Assembly (NCBI GenBank): GCA_916610825.1
Contig: CAKAJK010000004.1
Location: 62,001-126,000, forward strand
Reading direction: 5' to 3'
Length of the DNA: 64,000 nt
Source: Haliclystus octoradiatus
Taxonomy: Eukaryota > Cnidaria > Staurozoa > Stauromedusae > Haliclystidae
In this document: positions 26,258-38,200 of the stretch, piece after piece
How the letters are laid out: every line of letters starts with the position of its first letter
How positions within the stretch are numbered: the first letter of the stretch is position 1
Notes under the pieces: model-generated
Told to the model about the DNA's origin: nothing
Database searches by the model: none
Seen by the model: only the letters and a program-made list of their open reading frames with translations
Made by a program: the position numbers and the translations under genes

Positions 26258-29200
26258 ATGAACAATGCCTATTTCCCATAAGATCTCAAAATTACCAAAA
26301 ACAATGCCTAATTAACATGGGAATTCAAAATTAACAATAACAGTCCTAAATAACCAATAACAATGCTTAAATCCCATAGGAAATAAAAATTAACAATAAC
26401 AGTCCTAAATAACCAAAAACAATGCCTAAATCCCATGGGAATTCAAAATTAACAATAACAGTCCTAAATAGTCAAAAACAATGCCAAACTCCCATAGGAA
26501 ATAAAATTAACAATAACAGTCCTAAATAACCAAAAACAATGCCTAAATCCCATTGGAATTCAAAATTAACAATAACGGTCCTAAATAGTCAAAAAAATGC
26601 CTAATTCCAATGGGACTTCAAAATAAAATAAACCGGTCCAAAATGACCGTGAACAATGATAAATTCCCATGGGAATTCAAACTAGACAAAATCAGTCCTA
26701 AATGAACAAAAACAATGCTTAATTCCCATAGGAACTAGAAATGACCAAAAACAATGCCTAATTCCCATAGGAATTCAAATTTGACAAAAACAGTCCAAAA
26801 TGACCGCGAACATTGATAAATCCCTATGGGATTTCAATTTCGACAAAATCAGTCCAAAAAGTTCAAAAACAATGCCTATTTCCCATAGGAACTCAAAATT
26901 ACCAAAAACAATGCCTAATTACCATGGGAATTCAAAATTATCAATAACAATCCTAAATAACCAAAAACAATGCCTAATTCCCATGGGAATTCAAAACTAA
27001 CAAAAACAGTCCTAAATGACCAAGAACAATGACTAATTCCTATGACAATTCAACTTTTACAAAATCAATCCTAAATGACCATAAACAATGCCTAATTTCC
27101 AAGGGAATTCAGATTTGACAAAAACAGTCCAAAATGACCGAGAACAATGATAAATTCCCAAGGGAATTAAAACTAGACAAAATCATTCCTAAATGACCAA
27201 AAACAATGCTTAATTCCCATAGGAACTTGAAATGACCAAAAACAATGCCTAATTGCCATAGGAATTCAAAATTATTAAAAACAGTCCTAAATGACCAAAA
27301 ACAATGCCTAATTCCCATGAGAATTTAAATTTGACAAAAACAGTCCAAAATGACCGCGAAAAAGGATAAATCCCCATGGGATTCAATTTCGACAAAATCA
27401 GTCCAAAAAGTCCAAAAACAATGCTAAATTCCCATAGGAACTTGAAATGACCAAAAACAATGCCTAATTCCCATGAGAATTCAAATTTGACAAAAATTGT
27501 CCAAAATGACCACGAACAATGCCAAACTCCCATAGGAAATAAAAATTAACAATAACAATCCTAAATAACCAAAAACAATGCCTAAATCCCATGGGAATTC
27601 AAAATTAACAATAACAGTCCTAAATAACCAAAAACAATGCCTAATTCCCAAGGGAATTCAGATTTGACAAAAACAGTCCAAAATGACTGAGAACAATGAT
27701 AAATTCCCATGGGAATTCAAACTAGACAAAATCAGTCCCAAATGAACGAAAACAATGCTTAATTCTCATAGGAACTTGAAATGACCAAAAACAATGCCTA
27801 ATTCCCATAGGAATTCAAAATTAATAAAAACAGTCCTAAATGACCAAAAACAATGCCTAATTCCCATGGGAATTCAAAATTAATAAAATCAGTCCTAAAT
27901 GACCAAAAACAATGCCTAATTGCCATAGGAATTCAAAATTAATAAAAACAGTCCTAAATGACCAAAAACAATGCCTAATTGCCATAGGAATTCAAAATTA
28001 ATAAAAACAGTCCTAAATGACCAAAAACAATGCCTAATTCCCATAGGAATTCAAATTTGACAAAAACAGTCCAAAATGACCGCGAACAATGATAAATCCC
28101 TATGGGATTTCAATTTCGACAAAATCAGTCCAAAAAGTCCAAAAACAATGCTAAATTCCCATAGGAGCTTGAAATGATCAAAAACAATGCCTAATTCCCA
28201 TAGGAATTCAAAATTAATAAAAACAGTCCTAAATGACCAAAAACAATGCCTAATTCCCATGGGAATCCAAAATTAACAATAACAGCCCTAAATAACCAAA
28301 AACAATGTCTAATTCCCATGAGAATTCAAATTTGACAAAAACAGTCCAAAATGACCGCGAACAATGATAAATCCCTATGGGATTTCAATTTCGACAAAAT
28401 CAGTCCAAAAAGTCCAAAAACAATGCTAAATTCTCATAGGAACTTGAAATGACCAAAAACAATGCCTATTTCCCATGAGAATTCAAATTTGACAAAAACT
28501 GTCCAAAATGACCATGAACAATGCCTATTTCCCATAGGAACTCAAAATTACCAAAAACAATGCCTAATTACCATGGGAATTCAAAATAATCAATAACAAT
28601 CCTGAATAACCAAAAACAATGCCTAATTCCCATGGGAATTCAAAACTAACAAAAACAGTCCTAAATGACCAAGAACAATGACTAATTCCTATGACAATTC
28701 AAATTTTACAAAATCAATCCTAAATGACCATAAACAATGCCTAATTTCCAAGGGAATTCAGATTTGACAAAAACAGTCCAAAATGACCGAGAACAAAGAT
28801 AAATTCCCATGGGAATTCAAACTAGACAAAATCATTCCTAAATGACCAAAAACAATGCTTAATTCCCATAGGAACTTGAAATGATCAAAAACAATGCCTA
28901 ATTCCCATAGGAATTCAAAATTAATAAAAACAATCCTAAATGACCAAAAACAATGCCTAATTCCCATAGGAATTCAAAATTAACAATAACAGTCCTAAAC
29001 AACCAAAAACAAATCCTAATTCCCATGGGAATTCAAAATTAATAAAAACAGTCCTAAATGACCATAAACAATGCCTAATTCCCAAGGGAATTCAGATTTA
29101 ACAAAAACAGTCCAAAATGACCATGAACAATGTCTATTTCCCATAGGATCTCAAAATTACCAAAAACAATGCCTAATTAACATAGGAATTCAAAATTAAC

Positions 29201-29279
29201 AATAACAATCCTAAATAACCAAAAACAATGCCTAATTCCCATGGGAATTCAAAACTAACAAAAACAGTCCTAAATGACC

Positions 29280-29633
29280 AAGAACAATGACTAATTCCTA
29301 TGACAATTCAACTTTTACAAAATCAATCCTAAATGACCATAAACAATGCCTAATTTCCAAAGGAATTCAGATTTGACAAAAACAGTCCAAAATGACCAAG
29401 AACAATGACTAATTCCTATGACAATTCAACTTTTACAAAATCAATCCTAAATGACCATAAACAATGCCTAATTTCCAAAGGAATTCAGATTTGACAAAAA
29501 CAGTCCAAAATGACCGAGAACAATGACTAATTTCTATGACAATTCAACTTTTACAAAATCAATCCTAAATGACCATAAACAATGCCTAATTTCCAAGGGA
29601 ATTCAGATTTGACAAAAACAGTCCAAAATGACC
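29280..29633. repeat. 118-bp dimer, three tandem copies
   Basis: Anchors at 29285, 29403, 29521 and 29639. The third dimer has AATTTCTATGAC in place of AATTCCTATGAC. Confidence 0.9.
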
Positions 29634-29907
29634 ATGAACAATGCCTATTTCCCATAAGATCTCAAAATTACCAAAAACAATGCCTAATTAACATGGGAAT
29701 TCAAAATTAACAATAACAGTCCTAAATAACCAATAACAATGCTTAAATCCCATAGGAAATAAAAATTAACAATAACAGTCCTAAATAACCAAAAACAATG
29801 CCTAAATCCCATGGGAATTCAAAATTAACAATAACAGTCCTAAATAGTCAAAAACAATGCCAAACTCCCATAGGAAATAAAATTAACAATAACAGTCCTA
29901 AATAACC

Positions 29908-29985
29908 AAAAACAATGCCTAAATCCCATTGGAATTCAAAATTAACAATAACAATGCCTAATTACCATGGGAATTCAAAATTATC
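29908..29985. repeat. Two 39-bp modules lacking the 20-bp second half
   Basis: Anchors at 29913, 29952 and 29991 are 39 bp apart, but these are not the usual short monomers. They keep the EcoRI site and AT stretch (ATTAACAATAACAATGCC) and lack exactly the AACAGTCCTAAATAACCAAA segment. The breakpoint therefore differs from that of the common short form. Confidence 0.88.
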
Positions 29986-32420
29986 AAAAACAATGCCTAA
30001 TTACCATGGGAATTCAAAATTATCAATAACAATCCTAAATAACCAAAAACAATGCCTAATTCCCATGGGAATTCAAAACTAACAAAAACAGTCCTAAATG
30101 ACCAAGAACAATGACTAATTCCTATGACAATTCAAAACTAACAAAAACAGTCCTAAATGACCAAGAACAATGACTAATTCCTATGACAATTCAACTTTTA
30201 CAAAATCAATCCTAAATGACCATAAACAATGCCTAATTTCCAAGGGAATTCAGATTTGACAAAAACAGTCCAAAATGACCGAGAACAATGATAAATTCCC
30301 ATGGGAATTCAAACTAGACAAAATCATTCCTAAATGACCAAAAACAATGCTTAATTCCCATAGGAACTTGAAATGACCAAAAACAATGCCTAATTGCCAT
30401 AGGAATTCAAAATTATTAAAAACAGTCCTAAATGACCAAAAACAATGCCTAATTCCCATGAGAATTTAAATTTGACAAAAACAGTCCAAAATGACCGCGA
30501 AAAAGGATAAATCCCCATGGGATTCAATTTCGACAAAATCAGTCCAAAAAGTCCAAAAACAATGCTAAATTCCCATAGGAACTTGAAATGACCAAAAACA
30601 ATGCCTAATTCCCATGAGAATTCAAATTTGACAAAAATTGTCCAAAATGACCACGAACAATGCCAAACTCCCATAGGAAATAAAAATTAACAATAACAAT
30701 CCTAAATAACCAAAAACAATGCCTAAATCCCATGGGAATTCAAAATTAACAATAACAGTCCTAAATAACCAAAAACAATGCCTAATTCCCAAGGGAATTC
30801 AGATTTGACAAAAACAGTCCAAAATGACTGAGAACAATGATAAATTCCCATGGGAATTCAAACTAGACAAAATCAGTCCCAAATGAACGAAAACAATGCT
30901 TAATTCTCATAGGAACTTGAAATGACCAAAAACAATGCCTAATTCCCATAGGAATTCAAAATTAATAAAAACAGTCCTAAATGACCAAAAACAATGCCTA
31001 ATTCCCATGGGAATTCAAAATTAATAAAATCAGTCCTAAATGACCAAAAACAATGCCTAATTGCCATAGGAATTCAAAATTAATAAAAACAGTCCTAAAT
31101 GACCAAAAACAATACCTAATTGCCATAGGAATTCAAAATTAATAAAAACAGTCCTAAATGACCAAAAACAATGCTTAATTCCCATAGGAATTCAAATTTG
31201 ACAAAAACAGTCCAAAATGACCGCGAACAATGATAAATCCCTATGGGATTTCAATTTCGACAAAATCAGTCCAAAGAGTCCAAAAACAATGCTAAATTCC
31301 CATAGGAGCTTGAAATGATCAAAAACAATGCCTAATTCCCATAGGAATTCAAAATTAATAAAAACAGTCCTAAATGACCAAAAACAATGCCTAATTCCCA
31401 TGGGAATCCAAAATTAACAATAACAGCCCTAAATAACCAAAAACAATGTCTAATTCCCATGAGAATTCAAATTTGACAAAAACAGTCCAAAATGACCGCG
31501 AACAATGATAAATCCCTATGGGATTTCAATTTCGACAAAATCAGTCCAAAAAGTCCAAAAACAATGCTAAATTCTCATAGGAACTTGAAATGACCAAAAA
31601 CAATGCCTATTTCCCATGAGAATTCAAATTTGACAAAAACTGTCCAAAATGACCATGAACAATGCCTATTTCCCATAGGAACTCAAAATTACCAAAAACA
31701 ATGCCTAATTACCATGGGAATTCAAAATAATCAATAACAATCCTGAATAACCAAAAACAATGCCTAATTCCCATGGGAATTCAAAACTAACAAAAACAGT
31801 CCTAAATGACCAAGAACAATGACTAATTCCTATGACAATTCAAATTTTACAAAATCAATCCTAAATGACCATAAACAATGCCTAATTTCCAAGGGAATTC
31901 AGATTTGACAAAAACAGTCCAAAATGACCGAGAACAAAGATAAATTCCCATGGGAATTCAAACTAGACAAAATCATTCCTAAATGACCAAAAACAATGCT
32001 TAATTCCCATAGGAACTTGAAATGATCAAAAACAATGCCTAATTCCCATAGGAATTCAAAATTAATAAAAACAATCCTAAATGACCAAAAACAATGCCTA
32101 ATTCCCATAGGAATTCAAAATTAACAATAACAGTCCTAAACAACCAAAAACAAATCCTAATTCCCATGGGAATTCAAAATTAATAAAAACAGTCCTAAAT
32201 GACCATAAACAATGCCTAATTCCCAAGGGAATTCAGATTTAACAAAAACAGTCCAAAATGACCATGAACAATGTCTATTTCCCATAGGATCTCAAAATTA
32301 CCAAAAACAATGCCTAATTAACATAGGAATTCAAAATTAACAATAACAATCCTAAATAACCAAAAACAATGCCTAATTCCCATGGGAATTCAAAACTAAC
32401 AAAAACAGTCCTAAATGACC

Positions 32421-32774
32421 AAGAACAATGACTAATTCCTATGACAATTCAACTTTTACAAAATCAATCCTAAATGACCATAAACAATGCCTAATTTCCA
32501 AAGGAATTCAGATTTGACAAAAACAGTCCAAAATGACCAAGAACAATGACTAATTCCTATGACAATTCAACTTTTACAAAATCAATCCTAAATGACCATA
32601 AACAATGCCTAATTTCCAAAGGAATTCAGATTTGACAAAAACAGTCCAAAATGACCGAGAACAATGACTAATTTCTATGACAATTCAACTTTTACAAAAT
32701 CAATCCTAAATGACCATAAACAATGCCTAATTTCCAAGGGAATTCAGATTTGACAAAAACAGTCCAAAATGACC
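32421..32774. repeat. 118-bp dimer, three tandem copies
   Basis: Counterpart of 29280-29633 at 3,141 bp, including the AATTTCTATGAC variant in the third dimer. Confidence 0.9.
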
Positions 32775-33048
32775 ATGAACAATGCCTATTTCCCATAAGA
32801 TCTCAAAATTACCAAAAACAATGCCTAATTAACATGGGAATTCAAAATTAACAATAACAGTCCTAAATAACCAATAACAATGCTTAAATCCCATAGGAAA
32901 TAAAAATTAACAATAACAGTCCTAAATAACCAAAAACAATGCCTAAATCCCATGGGAATTCAAAATTAACAATAACAGTCCTAAATAGTCAAAAACAATG
33001 CCAAACTCCCATAGGAAATAAAATTAACAATAACAGTCCTAAATAACC

Positions 33049-33126
33049 AAAAACAATGCCTAAATCCCATTGGAATTCAAAATTAACAATAACAATGCCT
33101 AATTACCATGGGAATTCAAAATTATC
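33049..33126. repeat. Two 39-bp modules lacking the 20-bp second half
   Basis: Anchors at 33054, 33093 and 33132. This is the copy-2 counterpart of 29908-29985. Confidence 0.88.
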
Positions 33127-33272
33127 AAAAACAATGCCTAATTACCATGGGAATTCAAAATTATCAATAACAATCCTAAATAACCAAAAACAATGCCTAA
33201 TTCCCATGGGAATTCAAAACTAACAAAAACAGTCCTAAATGACCAAGAACAATGACTAATTCCTATGACAAT

Positions 33273-35259
33273 TCAAAACTAACAAAAACAGTCCTAAATG
33301 ACCAAGAACAATGACTAATTCCTATGACAATTCAACTTTTACAAAATCAATCCTAAATGACCATAAACAATGCCTAATTTCCAAGGGAATTCAGATTTGA
33401 CAAAAACAGTCCAAAATGACCGAGAACAATGATAAATTCCCATGGGAATTCAAACTAGACAAAATCATTCCTAAATGACCAAAAACAATGCTTAATTCCC
33501 ATAGGAACTTGAAATGACCAAAAACAATGCCTAATTGCCATAGGAATTCAAAATTATTAAAAACAGTCCTAAATGACCAAAAACAATGCCTAATTCCCAT
33601 GAGAATTTAAATTTGACAAAAACAGTCCAAAATGACCGCGAAAAAGGATAAATCCCCATGGGATTCAATTTCGACAAAATCAGTCCAAAAAGTCCAAAAA
33701 CAATGCTAAATTCCCATAGGAACTTGAAATGACCAAAAACAATGCCTAATTCCCATGAGAATTCAAATTTGACAAAAATTGTCCAAAATGACCACGAACA
33801 ATGCCAAACTCCCATAGGAAATAAAAATTAACAATAACAATCCTAAATAACCAAAAACAATGCCTAAATCCCATGGGAATTCAAAATTAACAATAACAGT
33901 CCTAAATAACCAAAAACAATGCCTAATTCCCAAGGGAATTCAGATTTGACAAAAACAGGCCAAAATGACTGAGAACAATGATAAATTCCCATGGGAATTC
34001 AAACTAGACAAAATCAGTCCCAAATGAACGAAAACAATGCTTAATTCTCATAGGAACTTGAAATGACCAAAAACAATGCCTAATTCCCATAGGAATTCAA
34101 AATTAATAAAAACAGTCCTAAATGACCAAAAACAATGCCTAATTCCCATGGGAATTCAAAATTAATAAAATCAGTCCTAAATGACCAAAAACAATGCCTA
34201 ATTGCCATAGGAATTCAAAATTAATAAAAACAGTCCTAAATGACCAAAAACAATACCTAATTGCCATAGGAATTCAAAATTAATAAAAACAGTCCTAAAT
34301 GACCAAAAACAATGCTTAATTCCCATAGGAATTCAAATTTGACAAAAACAGTCCAAAATGACCGCGAACAATGATAAATCCCTATGGGATTTCAATTTCG
34401 ACAAAATCAGTCCAAAGAGTCCAAAAACAATGCTAAATTCCCATAGGAGCTTGAAATGATCAAAAACAATGCCTAATTCCCATAGGAATTCAAAATTAAT
34501 AAAAACAGTCCTAAATGACCAAAAACAATGCCTAATTCCCATGGGAATCCAAAATTAACAATAACAGCCCTAAATAACCAAAAACAATGTCTAATTCCCA
34601 TGAGAATTCAAATTTGACAAAAACAGTCCAAAATGACCGCGAACAATGATAAATCCCTATGGGATTTCAATTTCGACAAAATCAGTCCAAAAAGTCCAAA
34701 AACAATGCTAAATTCTCATAGGAACTTGAAATGACCAAAAACAATGCCTATTTCCCATGAGAATTCAAATTTGACAAAAACTGTCCAAAATGACCATGAA
34801 CAATGCCTATTTCCCATAGGAACTTAAAATTACCAAAAACAATGCCTAATTACCATGGGAATTCAAAATTATCAATAACAATCCTGAATAACCAAAACCA
34901 ATGCCTAATTCCCATGGGAATTCAAAACTAACAAAAACAGTCCTAAATGACCAAGAACAATGACTAATTCCTATGACAATTCAAATTTTACAAAATCAAT
35001 CCTAAATGACCATAAACAATGCCTAATTTCCAAGGGAATTCAGATTTGACAAAAGCAGTCCAAAATGACCGAGAACAATGATAAATTCCCATGGGAATTC
35101 AAACTAGACAAAATCATTCCTAAATGACCAAAAACAATGCTTAATTCCCATAGGAACTTGAAATGACCAAAAACAATGCCTAATTCCCATAGGAATTCAA
35201 AATTAATAAAAACAATCCTAAATGACCAAAAACAATGCCTAATTCCCATAGGAATTCAA
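33273..35259. repeat. 3,141-bp higher-order repeat, partial copy 3
   Basis: Follows the unit for about 1,990 bp (33391 pairs with 30250, 35040 with 31899). It then breaks near 35259, where AATTTGACGAAAACAGACC replaces the ATTAACAATAACAG of the other copies. It carries private changes such as ACAGGCC near 33956 and AAAACCAATGCC near 34896. Confidence 0.92.
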
Positions 35260-38200
35260 ATTTGACGAAAACAGACCAAAATGACTGCGAACAATGATAA
35301 ATCCCTATGGGATTTCAATTTCGACAAAATCAGTCCAAAAAGTCCAAAAACAATGCTAAATTCCCATAGGAACTTGAAATGATCAAAAACAATGACTAAT
35401 TCCCATGAGAATTCAAATTTGACAAAAACTGTCCAAAATGACCACGAACAATGCCAAACTCCTATAGGAAATAAAAATTAACAATAACAGTCCCAAATAA
35501 CCAAAAACAATGCCTAAATTCCATGGGAATTCAAAATTAGTAAAAACAGTCCTAAATGACCAAGAACAATGCCTAATTCCTATGACAATTCAAATTTGAC
35601 AAAAACAGTCTAAAATGACCATGAACAATGCCTATTTCACATAGGAACTCAAAATTATTAAAATCAATGCCTAATTCCCATGGGAATCCAAATTTGACAA
35701 AAAAACTCTAAAATGACCACAAACAATGCCAAATTCCAATAGGAAATAAAAATTAACAATAACAGTCCTAAATAACGAAAAACAATGTCTAAATCCCATG
35801 GGAATTCAAAATTAACAATAACAGTCCTAAATAGTCAAAAACAATGCCTAATTCCCATGGGACTTCAAAAATAATAAAAACAGTCCAAAATGACCATGAA
35901 CAATGATAAATCCCCAAGGGATTTAAAATTCGACAAAATCTGTCCGAGAAGTCCAAAAACAATGCCTAACTCCCATAGGAACTTGAAATTACCAAAAACA
36001 ATGCCTAATTACCATGGGAATTCAAAATTAACAATAACAGTCCTAAATAGTAAAAAACAATGCCTAATTCCTATGGGACTTCAAAAATAATAAAAACAGT
36101 CCAAAATGACCATGAACAATGATAAATCCCCAAGGGATTTAAAATTCGACAAAATCTGTCCGAAAAGTCCAAAAACAATGCCAAACTCCCATAGGAACTT
36201 GAAATTACCAAAAACAATGCCTAATTACCATGGGAATTCAAAATTAACAATAACAATCCTATATAACCAAAAACAATGCCTAATTCCCATGGGAATTCAA
36301 AATTAACAATAACAGTCCTAAATAACCAAAAACAATGCCTAATTCCAATGGGAATTCAAAATTAATAAAATCAGTCCTAAATGACCATAAACAATGCCTA
36401 ACTCCCAAGGGAATTCAGATTTGACAAAAACAGTCCAAAATGACCGAGAACAATGATAAATTCACATGGGAATTCAAACTAGACAAAATCAGTCCTAAAT
36501 GAACGAAAACAATGCTTAATTCCCATAGGAACTAGAAATGACCAAAAACAATGCCTAATTCCCATAGGAATTCAAATTTGACAAAACAGTCCAAAATGTC
36601 AGCGAACATTGATAAATCCCTATGGGATTTCAATTTCGACAAAATCAGTCCAAGAAGTTCAAAAACAATGCCTATTTCCCATAGGAACTCAAAATTACCA
36701 AAAACAATGCCTAATTACCATGGGAATTCAAAATTATCAATAACAATCCTAAATAACCAAAAACAATGCCTAATTCCCATGGGAATTCAAAACTAACAAA
36801 AACAGTCCTAAATGACCAAGAACAATGACTAATTCCTATGACAATTCAACTTTTACAAAATCAATCCTAAATGACCATAAACAATGCCTAATTTCCAAGG
36901 GAATTCAGATTTGACAAAAACAGTCCAAAATGACCGAGAACAATGATAAATTCCCATGGGAATTCAAACTAGACAAAATCATTCCTAAATGACCAAAAAC
37001 AATGCTTAATTCCCATAGGAACTTGAAATGACCAAAAACAATGCCTAATTGCCATAGGAATTCAAAATTAATAAAAACAGTCCTAAATGACCAAAAACAA
37101 TGCCTAATTCCCATGAGAATTTAAATTTGACAAAAACAGTCCAAAATGACCGCGAAAAAGGATAAATCCCCATGGGATTCAATTTCGACAAAATCAGTCC
37201 AAAAAGTCCAAAAACAATGCTAAATTCCCATAGGAACTTGAAATGACCAAAAACAATGCCTAATTCCCATGAGAATTCAAATTTGACAAAAATTGTCCAA
37301 AATGACCACGAACAATGCCAAACTCCCATAGGAAATAAAAATTAACAATAACAATCCTAAATAACCAAAAACAATGCCTAAATCCCATGGGAATTCAAAA
37401 TTTACAATAACAGTCCTAAATAACCAAAAACAATGCCTAATTCCCATGGGAAATCAAAATTAATAAAATCAGTCCTAAATGACCATAAACAATGCCTAAT
37501 TCCCAAGGGAATTCAGATTTGACAAAAACAGTCCAAAATGACTGAGAACAATGATAAATTCCCATGGGAATTCAAACTAGACAAAATCAGTCCTAAATGA
37601 ACGAAAACTATGCTTAATTCTCATAGGAACTTGAAATGACCAAAAACAATGCCTAATTCCCATAGGAATTCAAAATTAATAAAAACAGTCCTAAATGACC
37701 AAAAACAATGCCTAATTCCCATGGGAATTCAAAATTAATAAAATCAGTCCTAAATGACCATAAACAATGCCTAATTCCAAAGGGAATTCAGATTTGACAA
37801 AAACAGTCCAAAATGACCGAGAACAATGATAAATTCCCATGGGAATTCAAACTAGACAAAATCAGTCCTAAATGATTGAAAACAATGCTTAATTCCCATA
37901 GGAACTTGAAATGACCAAAAACAATGCCTAATTCCCATAGGAATTCAAAATTAATAAAAACAGTCCTAAATGACCAAAAACAATGCCTAATTCCCATGGG
38001 AATCCAAAATTAACAATAACAGTCCTAAATAACCAAAAACAATGTCTAATTCCCATGAGAATTCAAATTTGACAAAAACAGTCCAAAATGTCGGCGAACA
38101 ATGATAAATCCCTATGGGATTTCAATTTCGACAAAATCAGTCCAAAAAGTCCAAAAACAATGCTAAATTCTCATAGGAACTTGAAATGACCAAAAACAAT

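Larger units (their letters stand above)
20956..27022. repeat. 6,067-bp higher-order repeat, copy 2
   Basis: Second copy of 14889-20955. Similarity stops near 27023, where CCGAGAAC of copy 1 becomes CCAAGAAC and the sequence enters the 3,141-bp unit. The last AgeI site of the window, at 26632, lies 4,301 bp after the one at 22331. Confidence 0.94.
26991..30131. repeat. 3,141-bp higher-order repeat, copy 1
   Basis: Matches 30132-33272 at 3,141 bp, checked at 27021/30162, 27109/30250, 28051/31192 and 28758/31899. It has a private ATTCCCAAGGGAATTAAAAC variant near 27155. It lacks the AgeI monomer: at about 29950 the monomers that carry it in the 883-bp unit are replaced by short 39-bp modules. 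Confidence 0.94.
30132..33272. repeat. 3,141-bp higher-order repeat, copy 2
   Basis: Begins inside a chimeric monomer (anchors 30109-30168) in which GACTAATTCCTATGACAATTCAA is joined to the AACTAACAAAAACAG half of another monomer type. The same chimera recurs at the next boundary near 33272. Confidence 0.94.

Noticed and set aside
36905-37997. Another 883-bp unit (similar strings lie 883 bp apart at 36905 and 37788)
   Set aside because: The order of monomers in between differs from the true 883-bp unit and there is no AgeI monomer, so the equal spacing looks like a chance sum of 59- and 39-bp units.
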